A stretch of 64,000 nucleotides of DNA from Legionella impletisoli (GCF_900639875.1 NZ_CAAAIA010000008.1:1-64000); one strand, 5' to 3'; numbered from the stretch's first letter, positions 55,878 to 64,000 are shown. The notes: generated from the letters alone by a model not told the origin. A program made the numbers and translations.

Positions 55878-55978
55878 AGACAGATATTCTTAAATTTCAT
55901 AGGCTGATACTTTATTACAGGATATCTATCGAAGCAAGAAAGCAAGTAAAACGCATCTAATTTTTTTACATAACACAG

Positions 55979-56090
55979 TTTTTTTGTCCACTTGCCCTAC
56001 TTATGTAGGGCATCCAGTCGATCTTGAATGTAGTGCAGATCTAGATCTCTTGCATAAAGTACAGATCGTAGACCGTTTGTTTTATTTAAT
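55979..56090. repeat. Dispersed intergenic repeat, copy B
   Basis: Second copy of the repeat at 5473-5590. Shared blocks are the T-tract, ACTTGCCCT, the hairpin (here GCCCTAC 55994-56000 with GTAGGGC 56005-56011), CTTGAATG, CATAAAGT, CGTAGAC and TTTTATTT. The hairpin arms differ from copy A by a paired change. It precedes the Dot/Icm genes by about 600 bp, with a small hypothetical gene between. Confidence 0.7.
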
Positions 56091-56231
56091 GCTATGAGAT
56101 ACGTTACCTTGATCAAGGGAAGCTTCTTAGCTAGCACAAAAAAAAGAGGTAGGATTGACAAATAGGTCAATTTAATAAAACCTTAAGAAAGGTGCGTTAT
56201 ACTGATTATTACTGTTCTCAATGGATATTGT

Positions 56232-56480
56232 ATGGCGAACGCAAAACATGGTACATCATACAATCGTATGAAAAACTTACTGGGCGAGCATCATACGTCT
56301 AAAAACGATACTCCTGCTCGTTTCGATGAATCAACGCTACAAGAGAATATAAAAGACCCCGTTCCCGATTCTGACAAAGAGAACTTTCCTAAACAAACAC
56401 CCGAGTCTTCACCATCGATGACAGCTATTTTAACCGCTTGTCTTGGTAAAAAAACTACCAACGATAAACAGCCTCGCTAG
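56232..56480 (+). CDS. Hypothetical small polar protein next to the Dot/Icm locus
   Basis: 82 residues, hydrophilic and probably disordered (HHTSKNDTPARFDESTLQENIKDPVPDSDKENFPKQTPESSPS), with a short hydrophobic stretch near the end (MTAILTACLGKK). No family recognised. It is preceded by a plausible promoter (TATACT at about 56198) but no clear ribosome site. Could be a Legionella-specific protein; position next to icmT is suggestive at most. Confidence 0.5.
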   Translation: MANAKHGTSYNRMKNLLGEHHTSKNDTPARFDESTLQENIKDPVPDSDKENFPKQTPESSPSMTAILTACLGKKTTNDKQPR

Positions 56481-56631
56481 TGATTCTAAATCGGTTAAAA
56501 ACTTGACAAATTAACTTATTCTCACAAACTTTCGAAGCTAAATGCCATGACATAATTCATCAGTGAGTTGAGTGACGTATACAGGCTATTATTTACTCAA
56601 AGCATGATTTTGTCTTAGTATTATAACAAGG

Positions 56632-56659
56632 TTGCATTGTGCTTCGGGAACGATATACT
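56632..56659 (+). promoter_or_regulatory. Putative icmTS promoter
   Basis: TTGCAT (56632-56637) and TATACT (56654-56659) with a 16 bp spacer. The icmT start lies 32 bp after the -10. Confidence 0.5.
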
Positions 56660-56691
56660 TTAAGTAAAGCAATTTGTAGGATTGAATTAGC

Positions 56692-56949
56692 ATGGCTGGA
56701 TTTTCCCCAACGGCTCATTGGCGAGATTCTGCCCGCAGCGCTCGATTTTTTATTGTCGATGCACGGGCGGCATTTCCGATTTTTTTATTTTTGATGCATA
56801 TACGAGTCTGGACTGGGGTTTTAGTGATTGTTTCGGCTGTATTCTTTGGAATAATTGAACATTATGGGTTTACTGTCCCTGTATTTTTGCGGTGGTTACG
56901 TACTTTTTTGGCAGGCTCAGTTAAATCATCTCAGCCATGGTGGCGATGA
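56692..56949 (+). CDS. icmT: Dot/Icm type IVB secretion protein IcmT
   Basis: 85 residues, nearly the same length as L. pneumophila IcmT (about 86). AHWRDSARSARFFIVDARAAFPIFLFLMHIRVWT with one or two transmembrane segments and the FPIFLFLMHIR block are characteristic. It is an inner-membrane component required for pore formation and egress in L. pneumophila. It starts the gene cluster and abuts icmS. Confidence 0.95.
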   Translation: MAGFSPTAHWRDSARSARFFIVDARAAFPIFLFLMHIRVWTGVLVIVSAVFFGIIEHYGFTVPVFLRWLRTFLAGSVKSSQPWWR

Positions 56950-57294
56950 ATGAAAACGGATATCAGTAAAGGTATGGCCGTAATAGCGGCAAGCATGAAT
57001 GCAAAGTTTTATTTAAATGATCGTTTTGTGAGTTTTGAGGAAGTATTTTCACCTACAGGCTTATTACCAGCTATTGCTAGACGCGCTGATCAGCTTTGTT
57101 CTTTGTGTTTAGGATATGGGCTTGGGGTGTCGTTTGATGATGCAGAGAATGCATTACTTGGGAGTCGAGTCATATTTGATGAAGTGACACCAAATGTGTT
57201 AAGGTTATTATGTATGACGGATGTAGTAAATGAGTTGATCCAAGGAGGGCCAAGTCGGGATTACACACCGTTAGATGAGTTAATGTATGATTAA
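56950..57294 (+). CDS. icmS: Dot/Icm chaperone IcmS
   Basis: 114 residues, the length of L. pneumophila IcmS. FVSFEEVFSPTGLLPAIARRADQLCSLCLGYGLGVSFDDAENALLG matches it. With IcmW, IcmS forms an adaptor that binds many effectors and docks to the C-terminus of DotL/IcmO. The ATG follows directly after the icmT stop. Confidence 0.95.
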   Translation: MKTDISKGMAVIAASMNAKFYLNDRFVSFEEVFSPTGLLPAIARRADQLCSLCLGYGLGVSFDDAENALLGSRVIFDEVTPNVLRLLCMTDVVNELIQGGPSRDYTPLDELMYD

Positions 57295-57348
57295 CGGTTT
57301 TCCCCGAGATTGGTTACATGGAAGTAGGGGTAATTATCTTAAATAAAT

Positions 57349-57377
57349 GTTTCTTAAGGTTTCTTTAAGGTAGTTTC
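57349..57377 (+). promoter_or_regulatory. Repeated GTTTC motifs upstream of the icmR-position gene
   Basis: GTTTC occurs at 57349, 57359 and 57373, the first two spaced by TTAAG (5 bp). The complement, GAAAC-N5-GAAAC, resembles the direct-repeat CpxR boxes (GTAAA-N5-GTAAA) known at icm genes in L. pneumophila. A TATTCT at 57381 could be the -10. Regulatory meaning is inferred. Confidence 0.3.
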
Positions 57378-57415
57378 TGTTATTCTACTATCATGTATGT
57401 GTTTAGGAGTTAATC

Positions 57416-57679
57416 ATGGCCTCCGTACTTCGAAAGGTTGGATATTTTGCTGAAAGCAATGCTGGAAGAGGAGTGCGTGCCATTTCTACAATATTAGATG
57501 TAGGTGAGGAAATCCTAGCTCCCTTAAGACATAATCTTGACAGTGTTGAGAGAATGGATGCTGTTCGCCCATCTAAAGGCACCACTGAAGCTAAAGCTAT
57601 ATTGGCATCTGTTATTGAGCACATTGAAGCGGTGTTAGAAAATCAGACGCTTTCCTCAACCACCTCACCAAATTTTTAA
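57416..57679 (+). CDS. Candidate FIR protein (functional homologue of IcmR)
   Basis: 87 residues, mostly helical, no domain recognised. It lies between icmS and icmQ, exactly where Legionella species place the fast-evolving icmR or fir genes, whose products bind the N-terminus of IcmQ and keep it from inserting in membranes. The composition (REILDVGEEILAPLRHNLDSVER-like amphipathic helices) fits, but there is no detectable similarity to L. pneumophila IcmR. TTAGGAGT precedes the ATG. Shorter than IcmR (about 120). Confidence 0.72.
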   Translation: MASVLRKVGYFAESNAGRGVRAISTILDVGEEILAPLRHNLDSVERMDAVRPSKGTTEAKAILASVIEHIEAVLENQTLSSTTSPNF

Positions 57680-58078
57680 ATCGGTTGCACCGTATTGTGG
57701 TTTCTATGCATCAAATGAGCGCTGCTTGGCGTGTGCGCTTTTAATTTGATTTTCTTTCCTATTTCTTAATGTTTCTTGCTTGCAAAGCATAAATAACTAG
57801 AACAGAAGATTCTCTAAGTTAGTTCTTAATATACATCCCTCATACCAATAAATAATCTTCCTTGGAATCTTAATGTCCTAGACAAAAAAAAATGCTATTA
57901 TTTCTCACATTGAAAATTTAAAATAACCAACAATTCGCATGTAATTTCGTTGGTTATCCTCGAGAAATCCTCCAGTGGAGTCTAATATCAGAGTAAGCCC
58001 CTTATATAAATATATAGTTTCAATGAATGATAAACTAGACTTAAACGCTGAATGAGGGAGGTATAGAATCAGGTTTTT
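57680..58078. other. Long gap between the FIR gene and icmQ
   Basis: 399 bp without a clear gene. A 9 bp inverted repeat ATAACCAAC (57924-57932)/GTTGGTTAT (57949-57957) is present. A tiny open frame MNDKLDLNAE at about 58022-58054 precedes GAGGGAGG. The icmQ start itself has only a weak ribosome site. In L. pneumophila icmR and icmQ are nearly adjacent, so this region may hold a promoter, regulatory RNA or a lost second gene. Confidence 0.45.
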
Positions 58079-58666
58079 ATGAAAGATGAAATAACAGAAG
58101 AACAATCTAAAGCCATTTTGGAGGCGTTAGACAATGCGATAAATGAAGGCCCTTGGGAAGAGTCTAATTTTTTACGGGTTATTGGTAAAAATTTGCGCCA
58201 GTTACGTGATAAATTCTCAAGTCAAACGAAAGCCTTGAATCAAGATGAAAAGATTGCCTCAAATTTAGCAAATCGCATTGCACTAAGAAGTGGTCAAAGA
58301 GAAATTTTTATAGCGCTTTATTCTTCTACAGGAAGTAATATTCAATCTTGGACTCATATTTTAGCTAACTTACCCAGGCAAATTATTTCTCGCCCAATTT
58401 ATGCAAATGAGCAAGATGTTAAAGAAGTGATTCGCACCAAAGAGAATCAAAATAACGAAGGGTATGTCGCTATTTATATTAATAAAGACGATATTCTTCC
58501 TACCCATCCTGATAAAATCCCAACGGATAAACTCGGAAAACCTCTTTTATCGTTAAAGGATAAGGCAATTAAAGTCGAAAACATTAATCGTTTTGTCCAT
58601 ATTTCTGGTGTTTACAAATACCTTGGCGGGCGTTTAGTCAAAATTAACTCGAATGAATCCGCTTAA
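58079..58666 (+). CDS. icmQ: Dot/Icm protein IcmQ
   Basis: 195 residues against about 191 in L. pneumophila. The N-terminal helix hairpin (EQSKAILEALDNAINEGPWEESNFLRVIGKNLRQLRDKF), which binds IcmR/FIR and inserts in lipid, is followed by a C-terminal domain (about 75-190) that binds NAD in L. pneumophila. The partner is presumably the gene at 57416. Followed by a 172 bp gap before icmP. Confidence 0.95.
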   Translation: MKDEITEEQSKAILEALDNAINEGPWEESNFLRVIGKNLRQLRDKFSSQTKALNQDEKIASNLANRIALRSGQREIFIALYSSTGSNIQSWTHILANLPRQIISRPIYANEQDVKEVIRTKENQNNEGYVAIYINKDDILPTHPDKIPTDKLGKPLLSLKDKAIKVENINRFVHISGVYKYLGGRLVKINSNESA

Positions 58667-58838
58667 CCATAGGTAAAATATCCGCAAAAGGTCATATACC
58701 TATCCTAGGTATTGAATTAGAGATAGAAAACAGCATGTTTCAATGTTCATTTTTTTCATTTCAGTTTGCATTACTTGAAATGTCGCAAATCCTTCCTAGG
58801 GAGTATATACTTAATTAAAATACTCTTCTTAACATCCT

Positions 58839-59972
58839 ATGGCTCAACAAGCACAACAACAACCTGGCGGTGATAATTCCATGGCTCCAGTTTGGATCAT
58901 GGTATTAATTATTTTAACCGCTTTTGTGATTTGGGAAGTGGGTCATCAATACATCGTTTCTTTCGTATTTCATTTAAATATTCTTCAAGCTCGATTAGTG
59001 AATTTTTTTGTTGGCTCACAGACCTTAGCTAATGAAATTTATTTAATGGAAACACTGGATCCAAAATCGGTTGATTGGGGCCAGATGGTTGATTTGGCTC
59101 GGAGTGTAGGAAACTATGTCCGTTATCCAATCATTGTGGTTTTAGCGATATTGGCCGTTGTACTCTATACTTCAAATGTGACGTTGAAATTCCGTAAAAC
59201 GTATAACATGAATACACTTAGAAAGCAGGAACAATATAATTGGCCTGCCATTATGCCTGTTGTCAAAGAAAACCTTATTGATGTCAATATTAATGAGGGA
59301 CCTTGGGCCATGGCTCTATCCCCTATGGAATTTGCAAGAAAAAATCAATTACTCAAAAAAGATGATGTTCTGCTGGATAAGCCAATACCTGGCCAGGAAA
59401 TGACAGCAGGCTTACGCAAGGCTGATGCTAAGCGAGTATTTACCATGCAACTCGGACCTTATTGGGATGGGTTTGAACGTTGCCCCCCCCATGTTCGAGC
59501 CTTAGCGGCAGTTTTTTTAGCAAGAGTCAATCGCGATCGCAGTTCAGCGACAATGATTCTAGATTCCATTAATAAGAGCTATGCACAAGGAAAGCCTGAT
59601 TTTAATATTGCTAACAGCGTTCTTAGAAAATATCAAAACTCAGAGATTGCAAAAGAACTTCCGGCTCGTCATGCATATCTCTTGACTGTGATGGCTTCTC
59701 TTTTACAAAGTGCTCGTGATGATGGGGTTGTTCCAAGTGCCGAATTTCTATGGTTAAAGCCAGTGGATCGTCGATTATGGTATATGCTCAATTGCGTTGG
59801 TCGACAAACTCCCTATGTGGAGGTTGCAGGTCCTTTTGCACACTGGAAAGCAGAAAAAGCTATGGGGCGTCGTTCTCTAGTACCTATGATTGATGAAGCA
59901 ATCAAGGCTTTAGAGATTGCCATAAAAGAGGTGAAGTTAACGCCCAAAGAAATGCAGGAGTTAGAGCCATGA
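58839..59972 (+). CDS. icmP: Dot/Icm coupling complex protein IcmP/DotM
   Basis: 377 residues (L. pneumophila about 376). Two transmembrane helices (about 16-36 and 88-108) and a cytosolic domain that in DotM recognises Glu-rich effector signals through basic patches. Here Arg/Lys-rich clusters are visible in ARVNRDRSS and RKADAKR, and the WLKPVDRRLWYMLNCVGRQTPYVEVAGPF block is conserved. Its stop overlaps the icmO start. Confidence 0.95.
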   Translation: MAQQAQQQPGGDNSMAPVWIMVLIILTAFVIWEVGHQYIVSFVFHLNILQARLVNFFVGSQTLANEIYLMETLDPKSVDWGQMVDLARSVGNYVRYPIIVVLAILAVVLYTSNVTLKFRKTYNMNTLRKQEQYNWPAIMPVVKENLIDVNINEGPWAMALSPMEFARKNQLLKKDDVLLDKPIPGQEMTAGLRKADAKRVFTMQLGPYWDGFERCPPHVRALAAVFLARVNRDRSSATMILDSINKSYAQGKPDFNIANSVLRKYQNSEIAKELPARHAYLLTVMASLLQSARDDGVVPSAEFLWLKPVDRRLWYMLNCVGRQTPYVEVAGPFAHWKAEKAMGRRSLVPMIDEAIKALEIAIKEVKLTPKEMQELEP

Positions 59973-62308
59973 TGCGTGGTATAGATTCTCGGCATGAAAT
60001 CGATCCTACCCAGCTATTACGGGACACTCGAACGCTTGGGCAGCGAATTAGTGATTTTTTTAGCGATCCTACCAATGTATCCATCGTTCTAATTTCTTTG
60101 GCTGCAATTTTATATTATTTCTCCGAATTGGCGATATTTTTGCTTGCTATTGGTGTTTTATCCTTTTTCTATACCTACACACGCAAGCAGACCTTACCGT
60201 TTCGCTTACCAAAGACGGCTCACGTTAAAGATTATAATGATTTAAAACCAGGTATCAAAACACCCAATATCTCACGTGGTATTGCTTTTTTCGGTAACGA
60301 CAGCAAGACCAATGAGGAACTTTGGTTTACGAATGATGATATGCGTACCCATGCCCTGATCTTTGGATCAACCGGTAGTGGTAAAACCGAAACGCTTGTC
60401 TCAATAGCATTTAATGCGCTTGTCCAAGGAAGTGGTTTTATTTACGTGGATGGAAAAGGGGATAACTCGCTTTACGCTAAAATATTTTCAATGGTTCGGA
60501 GTATGGGGCGTGAAGACGATCTGCTGTTAGTCAACTTTATGACAGGCGCTCGAGATATTATTGGGCCTCAGGAACGAAGGCTTTCTAATACGTTAAACCC
60601 TTTTTGCCAAGGATCATCCAGCATGCTTACACAGCTTGTGGTGAGTCTGATGGGAGGTGCAAGCCAGTCTTCCGATGGTGATATGTGGAAAGGTCGTGCG
60701 ATTGCCTTCGTAGAAGCGCTCATGCGCTTATTGGTTTACATGCGTGATGAGGGAGCAATTCTTTTAGATGCAGACACCATTCGAAACTATTTCGATTTGC
60801 AACGTCTTGAAACCATTGTGATTGACAAAATCTTTCCTAGGGATGATCAAGAAAGCGTGAATATTGAGTCTATTCCTAAAGTGGTCACGGATCCTTTACG
60901 AAATTATTTATCCACCTTGCCAGGTTACAATAAAGAAAAAAAAGGAAAACAAGTGTCTCAGGTGCTAGAACAGCACGGCTTTATTACCATGCAGTTGGTT
61001 CGTGCGTTTTCTTCTCTTGCAGATACTTATGGTCATATTGTCCGCACTAATCTTGCTGAAGTTGACTTTAAAGACGTGGTATTAAATCGTCGAATTTTGG
61101 TCGTATTATTACCAGCACTAGAAAAATCTCCAGATGAATTAGCCAACTTAGGAAAGATTATTGTCTCATCATTAAAAGCGATGATGGCAGCAGGGCTTGG
61201 TGAAGAAGTGGAAGGGGACTATCGGGATGTTATTGAGCGAAAGCCCACGAATGCACCAACGCCCTATATTTGTGTTCTAGATGAATATGGTTACTATGCT
61301 GTTCAAGGGTTTGCTGTTGTGCCTGCGCAGGCTCGTTCTTTAGGGTTCTCCGCCATTTTTGCTGGGCAGGATCTGCCTGCATTCCAAAAAGCATCAAAAG
61401 AAGAAGCCGCTTCAATTGGAGCAAATACAAATATTAAAATCTGTATGAAACTAGAAGACCCCGTTGAAACTTGGGACTTTTTCACTAAGACAGCGGGGGA
61501 GGCTTATGTCACAAAAGTCGACTCCTTCCAAACCAAAGAAACGAGTATAGCTAATAGCTATTTAGATACAAAAAGCTCCTCATTTGAAAAGCGAGCTCGT
61601 ATTGATTTATTAGACTTAAAAGAGCAATCCGAAGGTGAAGCGCACATTTTCTTTAAATCAAAAATTGTCCGAGCGCGCATGTTTTATGCTAATCCGAAGC
61701 CTGTGAAACATCTTAAAATTAACCAATTTGTAAAAGTAGAAGAACCACCGGATGAGTATCTCCAAAAACTGCATAAGCAACTCAGTGGATTTCACAAAAT
61801 TCTTGAGTCAGGCGATATTTCAATCAATAAAGAGGTTCATACTGAAGAAATTGCCTTAATCAGCAAAACATTACGTGAATCAACGATTGAAGAACCGATA
61901 GAACGTGGTGTTTCAGCACTGCTAGCATTTCATGGGCATAACGAACCGGAGGCTGTCGAAGAGATTCTTGAGGAAGAAACACCAGGAGCATTGACTATTT
62001 TTACCAAGTTATATCAATCTGAGTCTGCCCCTAAATTGCTTGTCTCCGATGTGGAGCGTTTTTCTATGCCACTCCTAAACATCAATGTAACTCGTGATTA
62101 CATGATGAATATTGAACGACTATCGGGTGAAAAAGATAAGTTGGCTGGAAATATCGCCAATGAATTAATTAAAGATTTTCAGGCTGCAACCCATTATCCT
62201 CCTGATGAGCGAGATAATATTACTGCTCAAGAACTAACCGATATTGTAGCTTCTTTATTTGAAGACATTGCCAGAGAGCGAGAGCGAGCGAAGAGCACCG
62301 AATCCTAA
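59969..62308 (+). CDS. icmO: Dot/Icm type IV coupling protein IcmO/DotL
   Basis: 779 residues (L. pneumophila about 783). N-terminal helices (about 38-70), VirD4-like ATPase with Walker A GSTGSGKT (133-140) and CVLDEYGYYAVQGFAVVPAQARSLGFS, and a C-terminal tail (about 650-779) which in L. pneumophila binds IcmS-IcmW and LvgA. It energises effector entry to the channel. It overlaps icmP by 4 bp. The tail is less conserved-looking, as expected for adaptor binding. Confidence 0.96.
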   Translation: MMRGIDSRHEIDPTQLLRDTRTLGQRISDFFSDPTNVSIVLISLAAILYYFSELAIFLLAIGVLSFFYTYTRKQTLPFRLPKTAHVKDYNDLKPGIKTPNISRGIAFFGNDSKTNEELWFTNDDMRTHALIFGSTGSGKTETLVSIAFNALVQGSGFIYVDGKGDNSLYAKIFSMVRSMGREDDLLLVNFMTGARDIIGPQERRLSNTLNPFCQGSSSMLTQLVVSLMGGASQSSDGDMWKGRAIAFVEALMRLLVYMRDEGAILLDADTIRNYFDLQRLETIVIDKIFPRDDQESVNIESIPKVVTDPLRNYLSTLPGYNKEKKGKQVSQVLEQHGFITMQLVRAFSSLADTYGHIVRTNLAEVDFKDVVLNRRILVVLLPALEKSPDELANLGKIIVSSLKAMMAAGLGEEVEGDYRDVIERKPTNAPTPYICVLDEYGYYAVQGFAVVPAQARSLGFSAIFAGQDLPAFQKASKEEAASIGANTNIKICMKLEDPVETWDFFTKTAGEAYVTKVDSFQTKETSIANSYLDTKSSSFEKRARIDLLDLKEQSEGEAHIFFKSKIVRARMFYANPKPVKHLKINQFVKVEEPPDEYLQKLHKQLSGFHKILESGDISINKEVHTEEIALISKTLRESTIEEPIERGVSALLAFHGHNEPEAVEEILEEETPGALTIFTKLYQSESAPKLLVSDVERFSMPLLNINVTRDYMMNIERLSGEKDKLAGNIANELIKDFQAATHYPPDERDNITAQELTDIVASLFEDIARERERAKSTES

Positions 62309-62317
62309 GCGCCCATC

Positions 62318-62394
62318 CTAGTACCGTTTCCATTTAATTTTGACAGGTAGCAGGCGCACCACTACCTGACAAAATTAAATGGAAACGGTACTAG
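62318..62394. repeat. 77 bp near-perfect inverted repeat between icmO and icmN
   Basis: Left arm 62318-62350 and right arm 62362-62394 are 33 bp each and pair at 32 positions, with one A-A mismatch at 62343/62369 and an 11-base loop. Ends are CTAGTACCGTTTCC and its complement. No T-run follows on either strand, so it is not a usual terminator. TA at each end would fit a MITE of the IS630/Tc1 type, inserted 9 bp after the icmO stop. Confidence 0.85.
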
Positions 62395-62499
62395 TTTAAA
62401 TTTGAGCAAAAATTCTTCTGTTTATCAAAAATTTAAAGTACTGCTTGTAACAAGATGATTTGTATGTTTTTATTTCATAAGATCATTCATCAATTTGTT

Positions 62500-63078
62500 A
62501 TGGGGATTACCTTGAGTCGATTGCAAATCCTTTTTGTTAACTGCTCATACTGGATGGCGGTCTCCTTATTGTCAATTCTTGTACTGGGTTGCGGGCATTA
62601 CAGGAAAGGGGACAATACACCTCCCTCATTGCCATATAAAGTAGCAGGTGCCTCTGATCCGCATCGAGTGACAATGCAAAAACGACTTGAAACTCAAGGG
62701 GTTAGAGTCATTACCATTGGACAAAATTATTTAATAAGTATCCCCGCTGCAGCTGTTTTTGCAAACAATTCTCCAAGAGTTCGCTGGGAATCTTACGGGT
62801 TACTCAACGATGTGGCGTGCTATTTAAAACAATTTCGTAAAGTGGCTGTAAATGTTAATGCCTTTACGGGAAAATGTGTTTCACCGCCAAGAGATTTGGC
62901 GCTGACGGCAGCACGATCTCGTGCTGTTGCGGATTATCTCTGGTCGCAAAACATCGATAGTCGTTTTATCTTTACACACGGACTGGGTAGTGATAAACCT
63001 ATTCTTGCACTGGTTAAGAAAGGTGATCAGTCCATTAATTCAAGAATTGAGATTACATTTCGCGATGAAGTTGCCTAA
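62500..63078 (+). CDS. icmN: Dot/Icm lipoprotein IcmN/DotK
   Basis: About 192 residues from ATG 62500 (207 from ATG 62455); L. pneumophila IcmN is about 189. A lipobox LVLGC gives the acylated Cys. The rest (about 65-190) is an OmpA/MotB-like peptidoglycan-binding domain (LALTAARSRAVADYLWSQNI, GLGSDKPI, NSRIEITF). DotK is an outer-membrane-associated part of the Dot/Icm core. Neither start has a good ribosome site; the length favours 62500. Confidence 0.88.
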   Translation: MGITLSRLQILFVNCSYWMAVSLLSILVLGCGHYRKGDNTPPSLPYKVAGASDPHRVTMQKRLETQGVRVITIGQNYLISIPAAAVFANNSPRVRWESYGLLNDVACYLKQFRKVAVNVNAFTGKCVSPPRDLALTAARSRAVADYLWSQNIDSRFIFTHGLGSDKPILALVKKGDQSINSRIEITFRDEVA

Positions 63079-63090
63079 AATGGAGATGAA

Positions 63091-63378
63091 ATGAGTCGAG
63101 GCACCTGGGAAATAGTTAAACAGTCAAAACGCTTTTACGTGATGACCTATCGTAAAACCGGTACAGCCTTACTTTTTTCTGCTGCTCTTAATGTTTTATT
63201 AGGCGCTGGAATTTATTACACTTATTTTCACCAGCCCGAACGTGATTTTTATGCAACAAATGGTATTACACCGCCTGTAGAGCTTACTCCTTTAGACGAA
63301 CCAAATTATACGTCTGATGCACTACTAGCGAGTGATCCTGTAAATGACACTAATGACGCAAAAGTCATACCGCAATAG
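63091..63378 (+). CDS. icmM: Dot/Icm protein IcmM/DotJ
   Basis: 95 residues (L. pneumophila about 94): one transmembrane helix (about 27-48) and the periplasmic PPVELTPLDEPN motif also seen in IcmL, of which it is a short paralogue. DotJ forms a heterocomplex with DotI at the inner membrane. Start has GGAGATGAA. It is followed after 10 bp by icmL. Confidence 0.93.
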   Translation: MSRGTWEIVKQSKRFYVMTYRKTGTALLFSAALNVLLGAGIYYTYFHQPERDFYATNGITPPVELTPLDEPNYTSDALLASDPVNDTNDAKVIPQ

Positions 63379-63388
63379 CGAGGATATT

Positions 63389-64000
63389 ATGGCTGAGGAT
63401 GCTTTAACAGCTGTTTCAATAAGAAATGCCTTCTATCGTGATGGGCAAAGAAAAATTATTTTGATTTTATTGATTTCAATGATTGCGAATGTGGTCTTTG
63501 GCTCCATTCTGTTTTACATCATTACGCATCCCCCTTTACCGAAATATTTTGCTACCAGCATTAATGGAAGAATTACGCCGCTCTTTCCCTTAAATGAGCC
63601 GAACCAGTCTGACTCAGCGGTATTGCAGTGGGCAAACCAAGCTGCAATCGCAGCGTTTTCCTATAACTTTGTGAATTATCGCAGTGAATTGCAAGCGGCA
63701 TCTGGATTTTTTACCGCGAATGGTTGGACTCAATTTTTGAATGCGCTTCAAGATTCAAACAATTTAGAAGCGGTAAAAGCCAAAAAGTTGATCGTGTCTG
63801 CGGTTGCAACCAGAGCACCTATCATCCTTCAAAAGGGTGTATTAAACGATCGATATTCTTGGCGTGTTCAAATGCCAATATTAGTGACATATCAAAGCGC
63901 TAGTGAATTTACCCAGCAAAATAATGTGGTGACTATGCTTATCACGCGTGTTTCCACATTAAATTCACCTAGAGGGATTGGTATTTCCCAATTTGTTGTT
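63389..64000 (+). CDS. icmL: Dot/Icm protein IcmL/DotI (partial, cut by window end)
   Basis: 204 codons are visible: MAEDALTAVSIRNAFYRDGQ, one transmembrane helix (about 23-47), then THPPLPKYFATSINGRITPLFPLNEPN and a VirB8-like periplasmic domain (AAIAAFSYNFVNYRSELQAASGFF). L. pneumophila IcmL is about 212 residues, so only the last few are missing. DotI is the inner-membrane VirB8-like component and partner of DotJ. Confidence 0.95.
   Translation, partial: MAEDALTAVSIRNAFYRDGQRKIILILLISMIANVVFGSILFYIITHPPLPKYFATSINGRITPLFPLNEPNQSDSAVLQWANQAAIAAFSYNFVNYRSELQAASGFFTANGWTQFLNALQDSNNLEAVKAKKLIVSAVATRAPIILQKGVLNDRYSWRVQMPILVTYQSASEFTQQNNVVTMLITRVSTLNSPRGIGISQFVV

Noticed and set aside
57905..58105. 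Minus-strand frame in the icmQ upstream gap
   Set aside because: Lacks a ribosome site and covers the icmQ start; translation is Phe/Leu-rich AT-noise.
1..64000. tRNA genes or intact insertion sequences
   Set aside because: I found no cloverleaf candidate, no transposase or integrase ORF in the window; only MITE-like and repeat elements.

Overview
This window comes from a Legionella-like gammaproteobacterium (family Legionellaceae). The decisive evidence is the right end (about 56.7-64 kb), which carries the Dot/Icm type IVB secretion genes in Legionella order: icmT-icmS-(icmR position)-icmQ-icmP/dotM-icmO/dotL-icmN/dotK-icmM/dotJ-icmL/dotI, the last cut by the window edge. The AT-rich coding sequence and the gene set (PII, AlgH-RuvX-PyrB, ComM, UbiK, SURF1-CtaA-CtaB-SCO) agree with this.

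Layout. 1-120: 3' end of a 5S rRNA and its terminator, i.e. the end of an rRNA operon. 0.4-10 kb: housekeeping and accessory genes (gamma carbonic anhydrase, HlyD/ABC exporter, MazG-like hydrolase, SDR, dienelactone hydrolase, a CinA-C/ThpR fusion, a small Cys-rich protein ending in a CaaX-like tail, aldose dehydrogenase, tandem universal stress protein). 10.2-15.7 kb: complete seven-gene Mrp (Mnh) Na+/H+ antiporter operon on the minus strand. 15.76-16.49 kb: seven tandem copies of a 102-104 bp unit, each able to fold into a three-way junction. 16.6-22 kb: a haem-copper oxidase locus (CopD-like protein, subunit II, a fused subunit I-III, CtaG) whose subunit I has changes at classical proton-channel positions. 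22-26 kb: small hypotheticals, an AhpD-like protein, a methyltransferase, DsbB with a tiny coupled membrane protein. 26-30 kb: oxidase maturation genes (DUF2909, SURF1, CtaA, CtaB, SCO). 30.4-34.3 kb: RimK, a CtlX-like amidinotransferase, ferrochelatase, cold-shock protein.

34.6-47.9 kb is a run of stress, envelope and ion-homeostasis genes: erythromycin-esterase-like protein, CsbD, an SDR-SPW-VKOR fusion, MgtE, a second SDR, a MgtC/DUF4010 protein, baeRF3, BON-MscS, DUF502 and a membrane FMN glutamate-synthase-like protein. 48.2-55.9 kb is conserved housekeeping sequence. A dispersed intergenic repeat occurs at about 5.5 kb and again at about 56.0 kb, just before the Dot/Icm locus; its hairpin shows a compensatory base-pair change.

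How the genes work together: the Dot/Icm genes encode the coupling complex (IcmO, IcmP, IcmS), the IcmQ pair and inner- and outer-membrane parts of the effector-translocation machine. The oxidase and maturation genes form a respiratory module. The Mrp antiporter, MgtE, MgtC-like and MscS proteins form an ion and osmotic homeostasis layer. The points most worth following up are the tandem three-way-junction array, the near-perfect 33 bp inverted repeat between icmO and icmN, the CaaX-tailed small protein, the CinA-ThpR fusion, the altered oxidase channels, and the small gene in the icmR position followed by an unusually long gap before icmQ.
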